Assembly (NCBI GenBank): GCA_964420995.1
Contig: CAYQUX010000020.1
Coordinates: forward strand, 1 to 64,000
DNA from: Leptolinea sp964420995
Lineage (GTDB): Bacteria; Chloroflexota; Anaerolineae; Anaerolineales; Anaerolineaceae
Reading direction: 5' to 3'
Length of the DNA stretch: 64,000 nucleotides
The position numbers and the translations under genes were made by a program. Positions 1 through 7,781 of the stretch are shown piece by piece. Under the pieces are notes generated by a model. It saw nothing but the letters and a program-made list of their open reading frames with translations. It did not search any database and was not told where the DNA came from. Position 1 is the stretch's first letter; every line of letters starts with the position of its first letter.

Positions 1-60
1 CCACCGGAGTCTCTGATGCCCTAACTTGTCGAGGGCGTGGCTTCGACAGGCTCAGAGCTG
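1..60. repeat. Dispersed palindromic repeat fragment
   Basis: The window opens inside a unit of the dispersed family seen at 2840-3495, 5636-5735, 6064-6125, 6205-6262 and 8958-9329. It contains the characteristic CTTGTCGAGGGC and GCTTCGACAGGCTCA arms, which are roughly reverse complementary and can fold into a hairpin. It is noncoding. Confidence 0.7.
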
Positions 61-120
61 ACGGAAATGGAGCACTTCCATCAACGCGTTTCTGGATGCA
101 TTATTAAATAATCCCACCCG

Positions 121-480
121 GAGCGCAAGAATCCCCCTCTGGAAGAATACATCCGGAGCGCAAGCAGCCTACCTCCCTTCCGGATGAGAAAAACGCCGAC
201 CGCAAAGAGGGCAAAACGTTGCCCAGGAAAAAACTCCTGTAGGGTGGGCTGAACGCTCAAACGCTGATCATGTTTCTCAACATCATTTCATTTTGAAAAC
301 AGAGTGCGTTCATCCCACCATGAGCTGATGGAACGGCTACATTTCCACCTTTGTGACAGACGGTATTAATAAATACAAAACATCCATAGCGCCAGAATCC
401 CCTCCGGAAAAATACATCCTAAGCGCAGGCAGCCTACCCCCCTTACGGACCGAAAAAAGCGCCGTCCGCAAAGGGGGCAA
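121..480. repeat. Two copies of a ~90-bp hairpin-forming repeat
   Basis: Copies lie at about 121-213 and 389-480, and further copies at 2721-2816 and 5530-5617. Each carries the sequence CGGAAGAATACATCCGGAGC or a variant, then a pyrimidine-rich run, a GGACGG-type arm, a short loop, a CCGTCC-type arm and a purine-rich run, which together can form a long hairpin. No gene is seen anywhere in 1-672, so this gap of about 670 bp is repeat DNA. Confidence 0.65.
243..319. repeat. 77-bp MITE-like element, copy 1
   Basis: The element is bounded by inverted 14-bp ends, GGTGGGCTGAACGC at 243-256 and GCGTTCATCCCACC at 306-319, with one mismatch between them. A second copy of exactly the same length and nearly identical sequence lies at 2576-2652. 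It has no coding capacity. Confidence 0.6.
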
Positions 481-672
481 TAAAATCCCTTGAGGATTGG
501 GTTGACGCTAAACTACAGACTTCTGGTTGATGGCATTACAGGATATTAGCTATCTATCAAGAGCCCGTTTGGGAATGACGAAATCCCAGAACGAGTTACG
601 AAGCGGAGATGGAAGAATCGTAACATCCATCAAAAGAAGCAGATGGATGTGACGATTAGAATGTGACGTGCG

Positions 673-1497
673 TTATTTCACGCTGCCGAGAAAATCAAGC
701 AACAGTTCAACAAAAGCATCTGGCTGCTCGTAGCTGGGAACATGCCCGCTTGATGCAATAATGGCTTTCCGGGTATTGGGAATCCGCCTGACCATTTCAT
801 CCGCCGCGCGGTGCACTTCTGAGTTGTCAAGTGCTCCAACAACAACCAGCGTCGGACAGTCTACCGATTCCAACCGAGAAATTGCCGGTGGGGTAAGCGG
901 ATTGACAGGCTGTGCATCAGCGATGAACAACGTACCTTGCGAGACGGGAAAGCGATTCATCTCCAAAGCCTTTTTCCGCAACAGAGAGTCAACCTGTTCC
1001 GGCTCCCGGGTTTCACCATCCAACCAGATTCGGATTTGAAGGTCATTCGCGCGATCGATATCCCCTTTTTGCAGCGCATCGAACATTTCAAACAGGTAAC
1101 GGGGAGGTTCTCCGAGTAATTCAAAGCCGCTCGGGGTGGAGTCAACCAGGGTCAAAGATTTGACGCGTTGAGGTTGTTCAAGGGCCAGGTCGAGGCTGAT
1201 CTGTCCGCCATTGGAACATCCAACCAGATGCGCTTCTTTTACGGCGAGATGATTGAGCAGGTGATCCAGATCTTGACGGCGGCAAAGCGGACCCGTCGCA
1301 GGGCTGGATTGCCCAAAGCCGCGCATATCGTATCGGATCACGTTGAAATGGTTTGCCAGCGGCTCCCAGACGGCATCGAACATTCTACTGTCAATAAATC
1401 CCGCGTGTGACAATACAAGCGGCATTCCTTTGCCTGCCATCTCGTAGTACAACTGCCCGTCTCCCAAATTCAAGAGACCTTTCTCTGTCTGTATCAT
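673..1497 (-). CDS. Alpha/beta-fold hydrolase
   Basis: This is a 274-residue serine hydrolase of the alpha/beta superfamily. The nucleophile elbow G-C-S-N-G-G puts Ser at about 95. A strand followed by GALD supplies Asp at about 224, and SSGHVP supplies His at about 252, so the full triad is visible. The oxyanion strand reads LVLSHAG. I chose the ATG at 1497 because AAGGAG lies 7-8 bases upstream; the longer frame to 1569 starts at an ATG without such a site. The gene is divergent from the WYL regulator at 1584, which may control it. The substrate is unknown; the family includes esterases, haloperoxidase-like enzymes and C-C hydrolases such as 3-oxoadipate enol-lactonase. Confidence 0.85.
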   Translation of the reverse strand: MIQTEKGLLNLGDGQLYYEMAGKGMPLVLSHAGFIDSRMFDAVWEPLANHFNVIRYDMRGFGQSSPATGPLCRRQDLDHLLNHLAVKEAHLVGCSNGGQISLDLALEQPQRVKSLTLVDSTPSGFELLGEPPRYLFEMFDALQKGDIDRANDLQIRIWLDGETREPEQVDSLLRKKALEMNRFPVSQGTLFIADAQPVNPLTPPAISRLESVDCPTLVVVGALDNSEVHRAADEMVRRIPNTRKAIIASSGHVPSYEQPDAFVELLLDFLGSVK

Positions 1498-1583
1498 TTC
1501 GTTTCTCCTTATTGTTTTCTGATATATCCTGATGATACAATCCATTGGGTGACATCTTATGTCATCCAATATAGAGGAAAACG

Positions 1584-2540
1584 ATGCGGGCAGACCGATT
1601 ACTATCGATCATTCTCTTGCTGCAAACACGCGGCAAAATGACGGCTAAAATGCTGGCGGAAGAATTGGAGGTCTCGCGCCGGACGATTTTACGCGACATC
1701 ACCGCGTTATCATTTTCAGGCGTGCCTGTTTATAGTCAAGGCGGGCATGGGGGTGGAATTGCGCTCGTGGAGGAATATCGCACCACGTTAACAGGTTTGA
1801 ATAAATTCGAGGTGCAAAGCCTGTTTGTCGCCAACAATAATGCCGCATTGCGTGATGTCGGTCTGGGCGACGCAGGGGAACGCCTCTTGCTCAAGTTGTT
1901 GGTGGCTTTACCAAACACCCAGCATTCCACCGCCGATCATATTCGACAACGTCTGATGATCGACCCGACATGGTGGTGGCATGATGCTTCCATGTCACCC
2001 TTCTGGGATGATATCCAGAAAGCTGTGTATGAAGATAGGCTCATCGAAGTAGAGTACGAGAATTTTGATGGAAAAATAACGCAGCGTCTTTTAGCACCCT
2101 ATAGTCTGATATGCAAATCGAGTGTGTGGTATTTGCTGGCTGAACGGGATAAGGAACTGCGTATCTATCGAGTCAGCCGCATACAGTCGGTCTGCCTGCT
2201 CGACACGTCGTTTTCGCGCCGCCCCGATTTTGACCTGCCAACATATTGGCGCGAAAAAGCGCAAAGCTTAGAAAATTTACCGTCCGAGTATGGCTGTGTA
2301 CTCCGAATTCATCCTGAGCGAATATCTCTTATTAAATGGTTGATGCCTGGGCGTTGGGAACTTATTGAAGATGTAAATGATAAAGGTTGGATGACAATAT
2401 CACTGACAATGGATTCCGACCTCCTGGCAGAAATGCTCGTTTTCGGTTTGGCCGGGTCTGTTGAAGTCGTGGCGCCGCCGGAGTTGAAAGACGCCGTTGT
2501 GGCAAAGGCCCGCGGTGTACTGGAGCATATCGCTTCGTAA
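1584..2540 (+). CDS. HTH_11/WYL-domain transcriptional regulator (YafY type)
   Basis: This is a 318-residue cytoplasmic regulator. Residues 1-60 form a DeoR/HTH_11-type winged helix with the sequence MTAKMLAEELEVSRRTILRD. The middle and C-terminal part carries the WYL domain typical of YafY-like proteins, including LLAPYSLICKSSVWYLLAE and a following RIYRVSRI strand. WYL domains are known ligand or nucleic-acid sensing modules. The start at ATG 1584 is preceded by GAGG. The gene is divergent from the hydrolase ending at 1497, with about 86 bp between the starts, which suggests shared regulation. The effector is unknown. Confidence 0.9.
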   Translation: MRADRLLSIILLLQTRGKMTAKMLAEELEVSRRTILRDITALSFSGVPVYSQGGHGGGIALVEEYRTTLTGLNKFEVQSLFVANNNAALRDVGLGDAGERLLLKLLVALPNTQHSTADHIRQRLMIDPTWWWHDASMSPFWDDIQKAVYEDRLIEVEYENFDGKITQRLLAPYSLICKSSVWYLLAERDKELRIYRVSRIQSVCLLDTSFSRRPDFDLPTYWREKAQSLENLPSEYGCVLRIHPERISLIKWLMPGRWELIEDVNDKGWMTISLTMDSDLLAEMLVFGLAGSVEVVAPPELKDAVVAKARGVLEHIAS

Positions 2541-2575
2541 GGTATATTGATGCCTGAAGGATTCCGAGGCTATAG

Positions 2576-2652
2576 GGTGGGCTGAACGCTCAAACGCTGA
2601 TCCTGTTGCTCAACATCATTTCATTTTGAAAACAGAGTGTGTTCATCCCACC
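2576..2652. repeat. 77-bp MITE-like element, copy 2
   Basis: This is a second copy of the element at 243-319 with the same inverted ends and the same length. It is followed, as in copy 1, by a sequence beginning GAGCTGACGGAA or similar, so the longer flanking block is duplicated as well. Confidence 0.6.
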
Positions 2653-2816
2653 AAGAGCTGACGGAACCGCTGCACTTCCATCAACGCGTTTCTGGATGCA
2701 ATATTAAATAATCCCACCCGGAGTGCAAGAATCCCCCTCCGGAAGAATACATCCGGAGCGCAAGCAGCCTACCCCCCTTCCGGACGGGAACAGCACCGTC
2801 CGCAAAGGGGGCAAAA
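2653..2816. repeat. Duplicated block with hairpin repeat
   Basis: Bases 2653-2770 repeat 52-178 almost exactly, including the phrase TCCATCAACGCGTTTCTGGA. The block ends in the third copy of the ~90-bp hairpin repeat (2721-2816), whose arms are GGACGG and CCGTCC. It is noncoding. Confidence 0.65.
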
Positions 2817-2839
2817 AGGACGATTTCTCGTGTTTGTCG

Positions 2840-3495
2840 AGCGCGTGGCTTCGACAGGCTCAGCCACCGGGGTATCCGATGCCCGATATTACTGAGGGTG
2901 TGGCTTCGACAGGCTCAGCCACCGGAACGCTCAGCCAACGGGGGATACCGATGCCCGAGCCTGTCGTGGGCTTGACTTCGGTACACTCAACCACCGGAGT
3001 ATCCGATGCCCGATATTTCTGAGGGTGTGGTTTCGACAGGTTGAGCCACCGGACGTTGAGCCACCGGGACGATCCGATGCCTGAGCCTGTCGTGGGCTTG
3101 ACTTCGGTACACTCAACCACCGGAGTCTCTGATGCCCTAACTTGTCGAGTGCGTGGCTTCGACAAGCTCAGCCACCGGAACGATCAGCCAACGGGGGATA
3201 CCGATGCCCGAGCCTGTCGTGAGCTTGACTTCGGTACACTCAACCACGGGAGTCTCTGATGCCTTAACTTGTCGAGTGCGTGGCTTCGACAGGTTGAGCC
3301 ACCGGTCCGTTGAGCCACCGGGACGATCCGATGCCCGAGCCTGTCGAGGGCTTGACTTCGGTACGCTCAACCACCGGAGTCTCTGATGCCCTTACTTGTC
3401 GAGTGCGTGGCTTCGACAGGCTCAGCCATCGGGGTATCCGATGCCCGATATTACTGAGTATGCGGTTTCGATAGGCTGAGCCACCGGTACGCTTA
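2840..3495. repeat. Dense array of REP-like palindromic repeats
   Basis: The array holds about a dozen alternating units built on GCTTCGACAGGCTCAGCCAC and GAGCCTGTCGTGGGCTTGAC, spaced 50-70 bp. The cores TCGACAGGCTC and GAGCCTGTCGA are reverse complements, so neighbouring units form stem-loops. All six frames stay open in places, giving proline-, serine- and arginine-rich pseudo-ORFs that are artefacts of the repeat. The remaining gap, 3496-3744, holds an AT-rich stretch probably containing the promoter of the next gene. Confidence 0.75.
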
Positions 3496-3744
3496 GCAGC
3501 CGTTAGGTTTTACCGGTAGAGGTTCATTGTCATCAGCAGGGATTTCGATGATTATTTTCCATCTAACGTGATGTATCGTTAAAGAGAAATCCCCATAATC
3601 ACTTAATTAAAAATAGACAAAATTGCTATACTATATCTGATATTAACTCCATTTTGGTCTGGAAAAAGTTGAAGCTGTTGTAGTGCCATCCGATTTTTTT
3701 AAAACACGGTTTGTCCCTTTATTTGAAACGATTAAGGAGATGTT

Positions 3745-5184
3745 ATGGCAAAAGTAGTCGTGTTGGGTTCTGGATTTGCCGGTCATACGGCAGCCATGTA
3801 TCTGGGCAGCCGGCTGGGTGGTGGTCACACCGTAAGTGTGATGAGCATCAACGAAAATTTCAGCTATATTCCATCGTGGGTGTGGGTTGGGGTGGGGCAC
3901 ATGGCTCCCGATAAAACAGTATTCCCCCTAAAACCGGTTTATGACCGGATGGGTGTCAACTTCCATCACGCGGCTGTTCGCGAGATTCATCCGGACGAAG
4001 GGGACCATTACGTGATTGGTGAAAACCCGATAACAAAAGAACCGGTGCGTCTTGAATACGACTATCTTGTCATTGCCACCGGGCCGAAATTGAACTTTGC
4101 CGGCACGCCCGGTCTGGGTCCCGAGGCAGGGTTTACCCGCTCCATCTGCTCATTGCCGCATGCCATTGACGCACGTGACGCGTACCTGGAATTGGTTGAA
4201 CGGTTGAAACGCGGCGAACGCCAGAAAATCGTGATCGGTACAGGGCATCCCGGAGCCACTTGCCAGGGAGCGGCCTTCGAATATATTGAAAATGTGCACA
4301 AAGACCTCGTAAAGAAAGGTCTACGTGACCGGGCTGACCTGATGTGGCTTTCCAACGAAACATCCCCGGGTGATTTTGGAGTAAATGGTATTCGCGTGCG
4401 CGCGAAAAACGGCGTCTTTACCAGCGCGGAATTCATTGAGGCTATTTTTAAAGACCATGGAATCCGCTGGCAGGTTCAAACCGGCGTGAAAAAAGTGGAA
4501 GAGAAGAAGATATTCTGGGAAAACTATGCGGGTGAAAGCGGTGAGACGGAATTTGACTTTGCCATGTTGATCCCTCAATTCACGGGACAGCCGGTTAAAT
4601 ATATCGGCAAAGACGGGAGCGATGTGAGCACGAAGCTTGTCAACCCCGCGGGGTTGGTGTTGGTGGATGGCAGATACGGTTTGCCATATGAGGAATTGGA
4701 AAAGAATCCAGACGCCTGGCCGGCAACCTACCAGAATCCGAATTATCCAAATATCTTTGCCGCCGGGATCGCCTTTGCCCCGCCCGGGCCTATCTCACGA
4801 CCGCACACAACCAGGAACGGCACATCGATTACATCAGCACCGCCCAGAACGGGAATGGTGTCAGGGGTGATTGGCAGGGTGGTGGCGCTCAACATTATCG
4901 ACCTGATCCGTACCGGCCGGATGACCCATCATGAGCGAATGTCAGAAATGGTGGCAGCCTGTATTGCCTCAATGGGTGACTCCCTCTGGGACGGCAGCGC
5001 GGCCGTGATGATCATGCACCCCATCGTACCTGACCTGCAGAAATTCCCGGATGTGGGCGGCCGGGACCCGCATGTCTCTCTGATGGAATTGGGACTGGCC
5101 GGTGCGTGGATGAAGTTTGTGTTGCATCACACCTTCATCTGGAAGTTCAAGGGACTGCCAGGTTGGAAAATCATCCCCGAGTAA
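3745..5184 (+). CDS. FAD-dependent sulfide:quinone oxidoreductase-like protein
   Basis: This is a 479-residue flavoprotein of the SQR/FCSD group. The N-terminal Rossmann motif VVVLGSGFAGHTAA binds FAD, and ATGPKLNFAGTPG is the second dinucleotide-fold signature. Three cysteines, C135 (in TRSIC), C173 (in GATCQGA) and C406 (in AACIAS), sit where SQR-type enzymes place their redox cysteines. The C-terminal region with FAAGIAFAPP and SAPPRTGMVSG is as I remember SQR-like proteins of green sulfur bacteria and Chloroflexi. Such enzymes oxidise sulfide to polysulfide and pass electrons to quinone at the membrane. An ATG with AAGGAG upstream supports the start. It is followed by a small ORF and a terminator. 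Confidence 0.8.
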   Translation: MAKVVVLGSGFAGHTAAMYLGSRLGGGHTVSVMSINENFSYIPSWVWVGVGHMAPDKTVFPLKPVYDRMGVNFHHAAVREIHPDEGDHYVIGENPITKEPVRLEYDYLVIATGPKLNFAGTPGLGPEAGFTRSICSLPHAIDARDAYLELVERLKRGERQKIVIGTGHPGATCQGAAFEYIENVHKDLVKKGLRDRADLMWLSNETSPGDFGVNGIRVRAKNGVFTSAEFIEAIFKDHGIRWQVQTGVKKVEEKKIFWENYAGESGETEFDFAMLIPQFTGQPVKYIGKDGSDVSTKLVNPAGLVLVDGRYGLPYEELEKNPDAWPATYQNPNYPNIFAAGIAFAPPGPISRPHTTRNGTSITSAPPRTGMVSGVIGRVVALNIIDLIRTGRMTHHERMSEMVAACIASMGDSLWDGSAAVMIMHPIVPDLQKFPDVGGRDPHVSLMELGLAGAWMKFVLHHTFIWKFKGLPGWKIIPE

Positions 5185-5216
5185 ACGGGTGGATAACAGA
5201 GTGAAAGGAGATACCC

Positions 5217-5333
5217 ATGGAAATCACACAAAAAGATAAAGCCCGGATGAACAATAAACTGATCCAGCTATGGCGGTTTATCGTGTTAAACCTGCGTATT
5301 TTACGGGCGGTTGATCACAGTAAACGTTCCTGA
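5217..5333 (+). CDS. Small 38-residue protein downstream of the SQR-like gene
   Basis: This short ORF begins 32 bp after the SQR-like gene and has a very strong ribosome binding site (AAAGGAGA six bases before ATG). The product is basic, starts MEITQKDKARMNN, and has a central amphipathic or short hydrophobic helix (LIQLWRFIVLNLRILRAV) that could sit at the membrane surface. It ends just before a terminator, so it is the last gene of the SQR transcript. I know of no function; a membrane-anchoring or accessory role for the flavoprotein is inference. Confidence 0.6.
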   Translation: MEITQKDKARMNNKLIQLWRFIVLNLRILRAVDHSKRS

Positions 5334-5357
5334 ACCACTGACGCATGGAGATTATTC

Positions 5358-5392
5358 AAAAAGCCTTCCGGTTTTTCGCCGGTTGGCTTTTT
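5358..5392 (+). terminator. Rho-independent terminator of the SQR transcript
   Basis: AAAAAGCC, TT, CCGG, a short T-rich loop, CCGG, TT and GGCTTTTT form a stem-loop with flanking A and T runs, so it may act in both directions. Confidence 0.8.
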
Positions 5393-5529
5393 CGATGGAT
5401 GTTGCCGTCTATTAAAAAACAGATACGTGAAAATTGTTCAACAAGGTAAGGGACATGATGGAAAGTGCCACTACGTATCCATCAGAATGCGGCTTAATAC
5501 ATTAATTAAGGAAACACTTCCAGAGAGTC

Positions 5530-5757
5530 GGAATCCCCCTCCGGAAGAATACAACCGGAGCGCAAGCAGCCTACCCCTCTTCCGGACGGGAAAAGCGGAG
5601 TCCGCAAAGGGGGCAAAAAGGACGGTTTCTCGAGCCTGTCGTGGGTGTGGCTTCGACAGGCTCAGCCACCGGCAGGCTCAGCCACCGGCAGGCTCAGCCA
5701 CCAAGGTTTCCGTTGCCCGAGCTTGTCGAGGGCTAAAATCTATCCTAAAATTCTCCA
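5530..5757. repeat. Hairpin repeat plus dispersed palindromic repeats
   Basis: The fourth copy of the ~90-bp hairpin repeat lies at 5530-5617 and is followed by three closely spaced CAGGCTCAGCCACC units (5650-5705) and a CTTGTCGAGGGC half-unit directly before the GIY-YIG ORF. Bases 5393-5529 contain nothing I recognise. Confidence 0.65.
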
Positions 5758-6063
5758 ATGCCTTACGTATATATCCTTGTATGCACCGATGGAACTTACT
5801 ACACAGGTAGTACCTGGAACCTGGATGAACGAATGTATCAACATCAAACTGGTGCGGGCTCCAGCTATACTCATAAGCATCTCCCCCTGGATTTAGTTTA
5901 CATAGAAGAATTTGATCGAATGGATGAAGCTTATGCCAGAGAAAGACAAATCCATGGTTGGAGTCACCGGAAAAAGAAGGCACTTATTGAGGGGAATTTT
6001 GAGCGACTTGTTAAGTTCTCAAAGAATTATTCTCAATTTGGAAAACCTGATTGTAAAGATTAG
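5758..6063 (+). CDS. GIY-YIG nuclease superfamily protein (YhbQ/UPF0213-like)
   Basis: This is a 101-residue single-domain protein. The GIY-YIG signature is YVYILVC followed by YYTGST, then the helix with NLDERMYQHQTG. A later strand reads YTHKHLPLDLVYIEEF with the acidic and arginine residues (EAYARERQIHGWSHRKKKALI) of the minimal GIY-YIG fold. Proteins of this size are putative structure-specific or homing-type endonucleases. There is no clear Shine-Dalgarno site. It is flanked on both sides by the palindromic repeat family, and a broken copy of its 5' end lies at 6126-6190, which suggests that gene and repeats move together. Confidence 0.85.
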   Translation: MPYVYILVCTDGTYYTGSTWNLDERMYQHQTGAGSSYTHKHLPLDLVYIEEFDRMDEAYARERQIHGWSHRKKKALIEGNFERLVKFSKNYSQFGKPDCKD

Positions 6064-6125
6064 TATGTGGCTTCGACAGGCTCAGCCACCGGAGTATCCG
6101 ATGCCCGAGCTTGTCGAGGGCATAA
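6064..6125. repeat. Palindromic repeat unit following the GIY-YIG gene
   Basis: The unit GCTTCGACAGGCTCAGCCAC, then CCCGAGCTTGTCGAGGGC, starts six bases after the GIY-YIG stop codon and leads into the truncated second copy of that gene. Confidence 0.7.
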
Positions 6126-6190
6126 ATCTATCCTTAAAATCTCTGATGTCTTACGTATATATCCTTGAATGCACCGATGGAACCGCAACA
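6126..6190 (+). pseudogene. Truncated second copy of the GIY-YIG gene 5' end
   Basis: Bases 6126-6175 repeat the 5' flank and first codons of the gene at 5758: an ATG at 6146 is followed by codons for SYVYILECTDGT, nearly the same as the intact MPYVYILVCTDGT. Similarity stops after about 13 codons and the sequence runs into another repeat unit (6205-6262). It is a remnant of a duplication or insertion of the repeat-plus-GIY-YIG unit. Confidence 0.75.
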
Positions 6191-6204
6191 CATCCACCTA
6201 TACG

Positions 6205-6262
6205 TGGCTTCAACAGTCTCAGCCGACAGGTATGTTGCCCGAGCTTGTCGAGGGCAACGTTT
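6205..6262. repeat. Degenerate palindromic repeat unit
   Basis: A variant unit (GGCTTCAACAGTCTCAGCC, then CCCGAGCTTGTCGAGGGC) closes the repeat-GIY-YIG cluster just before moeA. Confidence 0.55.
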
Positions 6263-6292
6263 TGCCCTGGTACTTATCCACAATCAATCCTC

Positions 6293-7531
6293 TCAATCCA
6301 GCAGCCAGCAGATCACCTCTTCCCCGGCGGAGATGTGATGCACCCCCGCGGGCACAATGATGAACGCGTTGGCGTGCGCCAGCCCGAACAGGTTACCGGA
6401 ACCCTGGTGACTGACCAGGGCGGCGTAGGTGCGGCCATTTTCTTCATGCAGGTTGCCGCGCAGAAAACTCTCGCGCCCGTCCGAATCCACCGGGGTGGTC
6501 AGGATGGCACGCGTTGTCCTCTGATTGAGCGGGGGAAGGCCGTACAGGGCGCCGATGATCGGCCGTGTGAATACCTGGAAACCGGTAAAGGCCGAGACCG
6601 GGTTGCCCGGCAGGCCGAGAAATGGGATCCCTTTGTAATCACCGAAAGCGATCGGTTTACCGGGGCGCATGTTGACCCGCCAGAAGGTGAGTTTTCCGCT
6701 GGCGCTTAACACTTGTTGGACGAAATCGAAGGTACCCACGCTCACCCCGGCCGTGGCGAGAATCAGGTGCGGGTTGGCTGCCACGGCTTGTTCGAGCGTT
6801 TGAAGCACACTCTGCGGATCGTCGCGCACAATGCCCATATCGATGACCTCTGCACCTTCACCGTGGAGCAGTCCGGTCAACATGATGCGGTTTGAGTCGT
6901 AGATCTTGCCACCTGCCAGGGGTTGTTCGGGTGTGAGCAATTCGTCACCGGATGAGAATAAGGCGACGCGGGCAGGTTTTCTCACCCTGACGGAACGGAT
7001 CCCCAGGGAGACCAGCAGGCCGATATGCTGGGGCAGCAGTTTTTGACCGGCCGAAAACACCGGGGCGTTGGCTTTTACATCTTCACCCGCCGGGCGGATG
7101 TTTTCACCGGGTTTCACCGCCGCGTGAAAAGCGACCCGGTCGGGCAGGGTCAGATCCTGCGGGTGCCCGGACTGGTCGGTAAGTTCCACCGGCGCGACGG
7201 CATCCGCCCCGGCAGGGACAGGCGCACCGGTAAGAATACGCGCGCAATGACCGGGTGGCAGGGTGATCGAGTCGGCATAACCGGCCGGAATATCCGCCAT
7301 CACCGGCAGGGATACGGGTGTGTCTTTGCCCGCGCTGGCGGTATCAGGGCTGTGCACGGCGTATCCATCCATGGCAGAATTCGTAAACAGGGGGAAATCC
7401 ACCGGCGAGTTGATATCGTCCGCCAGCACACGGTTCAGCGCGTCTACCGACAGGCATTCTTCCGGCTCTGTTAGGTGAAAATTGGCCAAAATCAACTGCA
7501 GCGCTTTTGGGATAGGCATCAACTCAGTCAT
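6293..7531 (-). CDS. moeA: Molybdopterin molybdenumtransferase MoeA
   Basis: This is a 412-residue protein with full-length MoeA architecture. The N-terminal domain has the PLFTNSAMDGYAV signature, the linker has the ILTGAPVPAGADAV motif, and the MoCF-binding domain has LFSSGDELL, IYDSNRIML and GVSVGTFDFV. A C-terminal beta-barrel follows with RMRPG-like VNMRPGKPIAFG and FLGLPGNPVSAF. MoeA inserts molybdate into adenylated molybdopterin, making molybdenum cofactor for enzymes such as formate dehydrogenases. AGGAGGAAATC precedes the ATG. No other Mo-cofactor gene is in the window; the nearest neighbour is the ABC binding protein at 7782, transcribed in the same direction but with its own terminator. 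Confidence 0.95.
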   Translation of the reverse strand: MTELMPIPKALQLILANFHLTEPEECLSVDALNRVLADDINSPVDFPLFTNSAMDGYAVHSPDTASAGKDTPVSLPVMADIPAGYADSITLPPGHCARILTGAPVPAGADAVAPVELTDQSGHPQDLTLPDRVAFHAAVKPGENIRPAGEDVKANAPVFSAGQKLLPQHIGLLVSLGIRSVRVRKPARVALFSSGDELLTPEQPLAGGKIYDSNRIMLTGLLHGEGAEVIDMGIVRDDPQSVLQTLEQAVAANPHLILATAGVSVGTFDFVQQVLSASGKLTFWRVNMRPGKPIAFGDYKGIPFLGLPGNPVSAFTGFQVFTRPIIGALYGLPPLNQRTTRAILTTPVDSDGRESFLRGNLHEENGRTYAALVSHQGSGNLFGLAHANAFIIVPAGVHHISAGEEVICWLLD

Positions 7532-7725
7532 GATTTCCTCCTGCGTGGTACCTGGTAAACGGTCTCCTCAATATTAACAAGTATATCAATCTGAGTAAAC
7601 ACACAGGCAATCAATAGACTGAATTTTTTATATTGAATCTGGACCGCGTAATTGGTTGTCTCTCTTTATTGAGAGTCAAGACACGTCGATGTTGTTACCC
7701 GTCTATTATGTTACTGCTGTTAAAA

Positions 7726-7763
7726 AAAGGCTACGGGTGGAGTGAATGCCACCCGCAGCCTTT
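7726..7763 (-). terminator. Terminator of the ABC binding-protein gene
   Basis: AAAGGCT and AGCCTTT plus CGGGTGG and CCACCCG make a near-perfect stem with an 8-base loop. On the minus strand it is followed by a T run. It lies 19 bp past the stop codon at 7782. Confidence 0.85.
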
Positions 7764-7781
7764 AATCCAACTAATCCAAAC

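Noticed and set aside
2723..3386. Several overlapping frames of 60-100 codons on both strands
   Set aside because: They arise from the palindromic repeat array; the same peptide phrases recur in different frames and no ribosome binding sites or families are present.
5912..6709. 265-codon plus-strand frame
   Set aside because: It runs out of frame through the GIY-YIG gene, repeats and antisense moeA; no domain matches.
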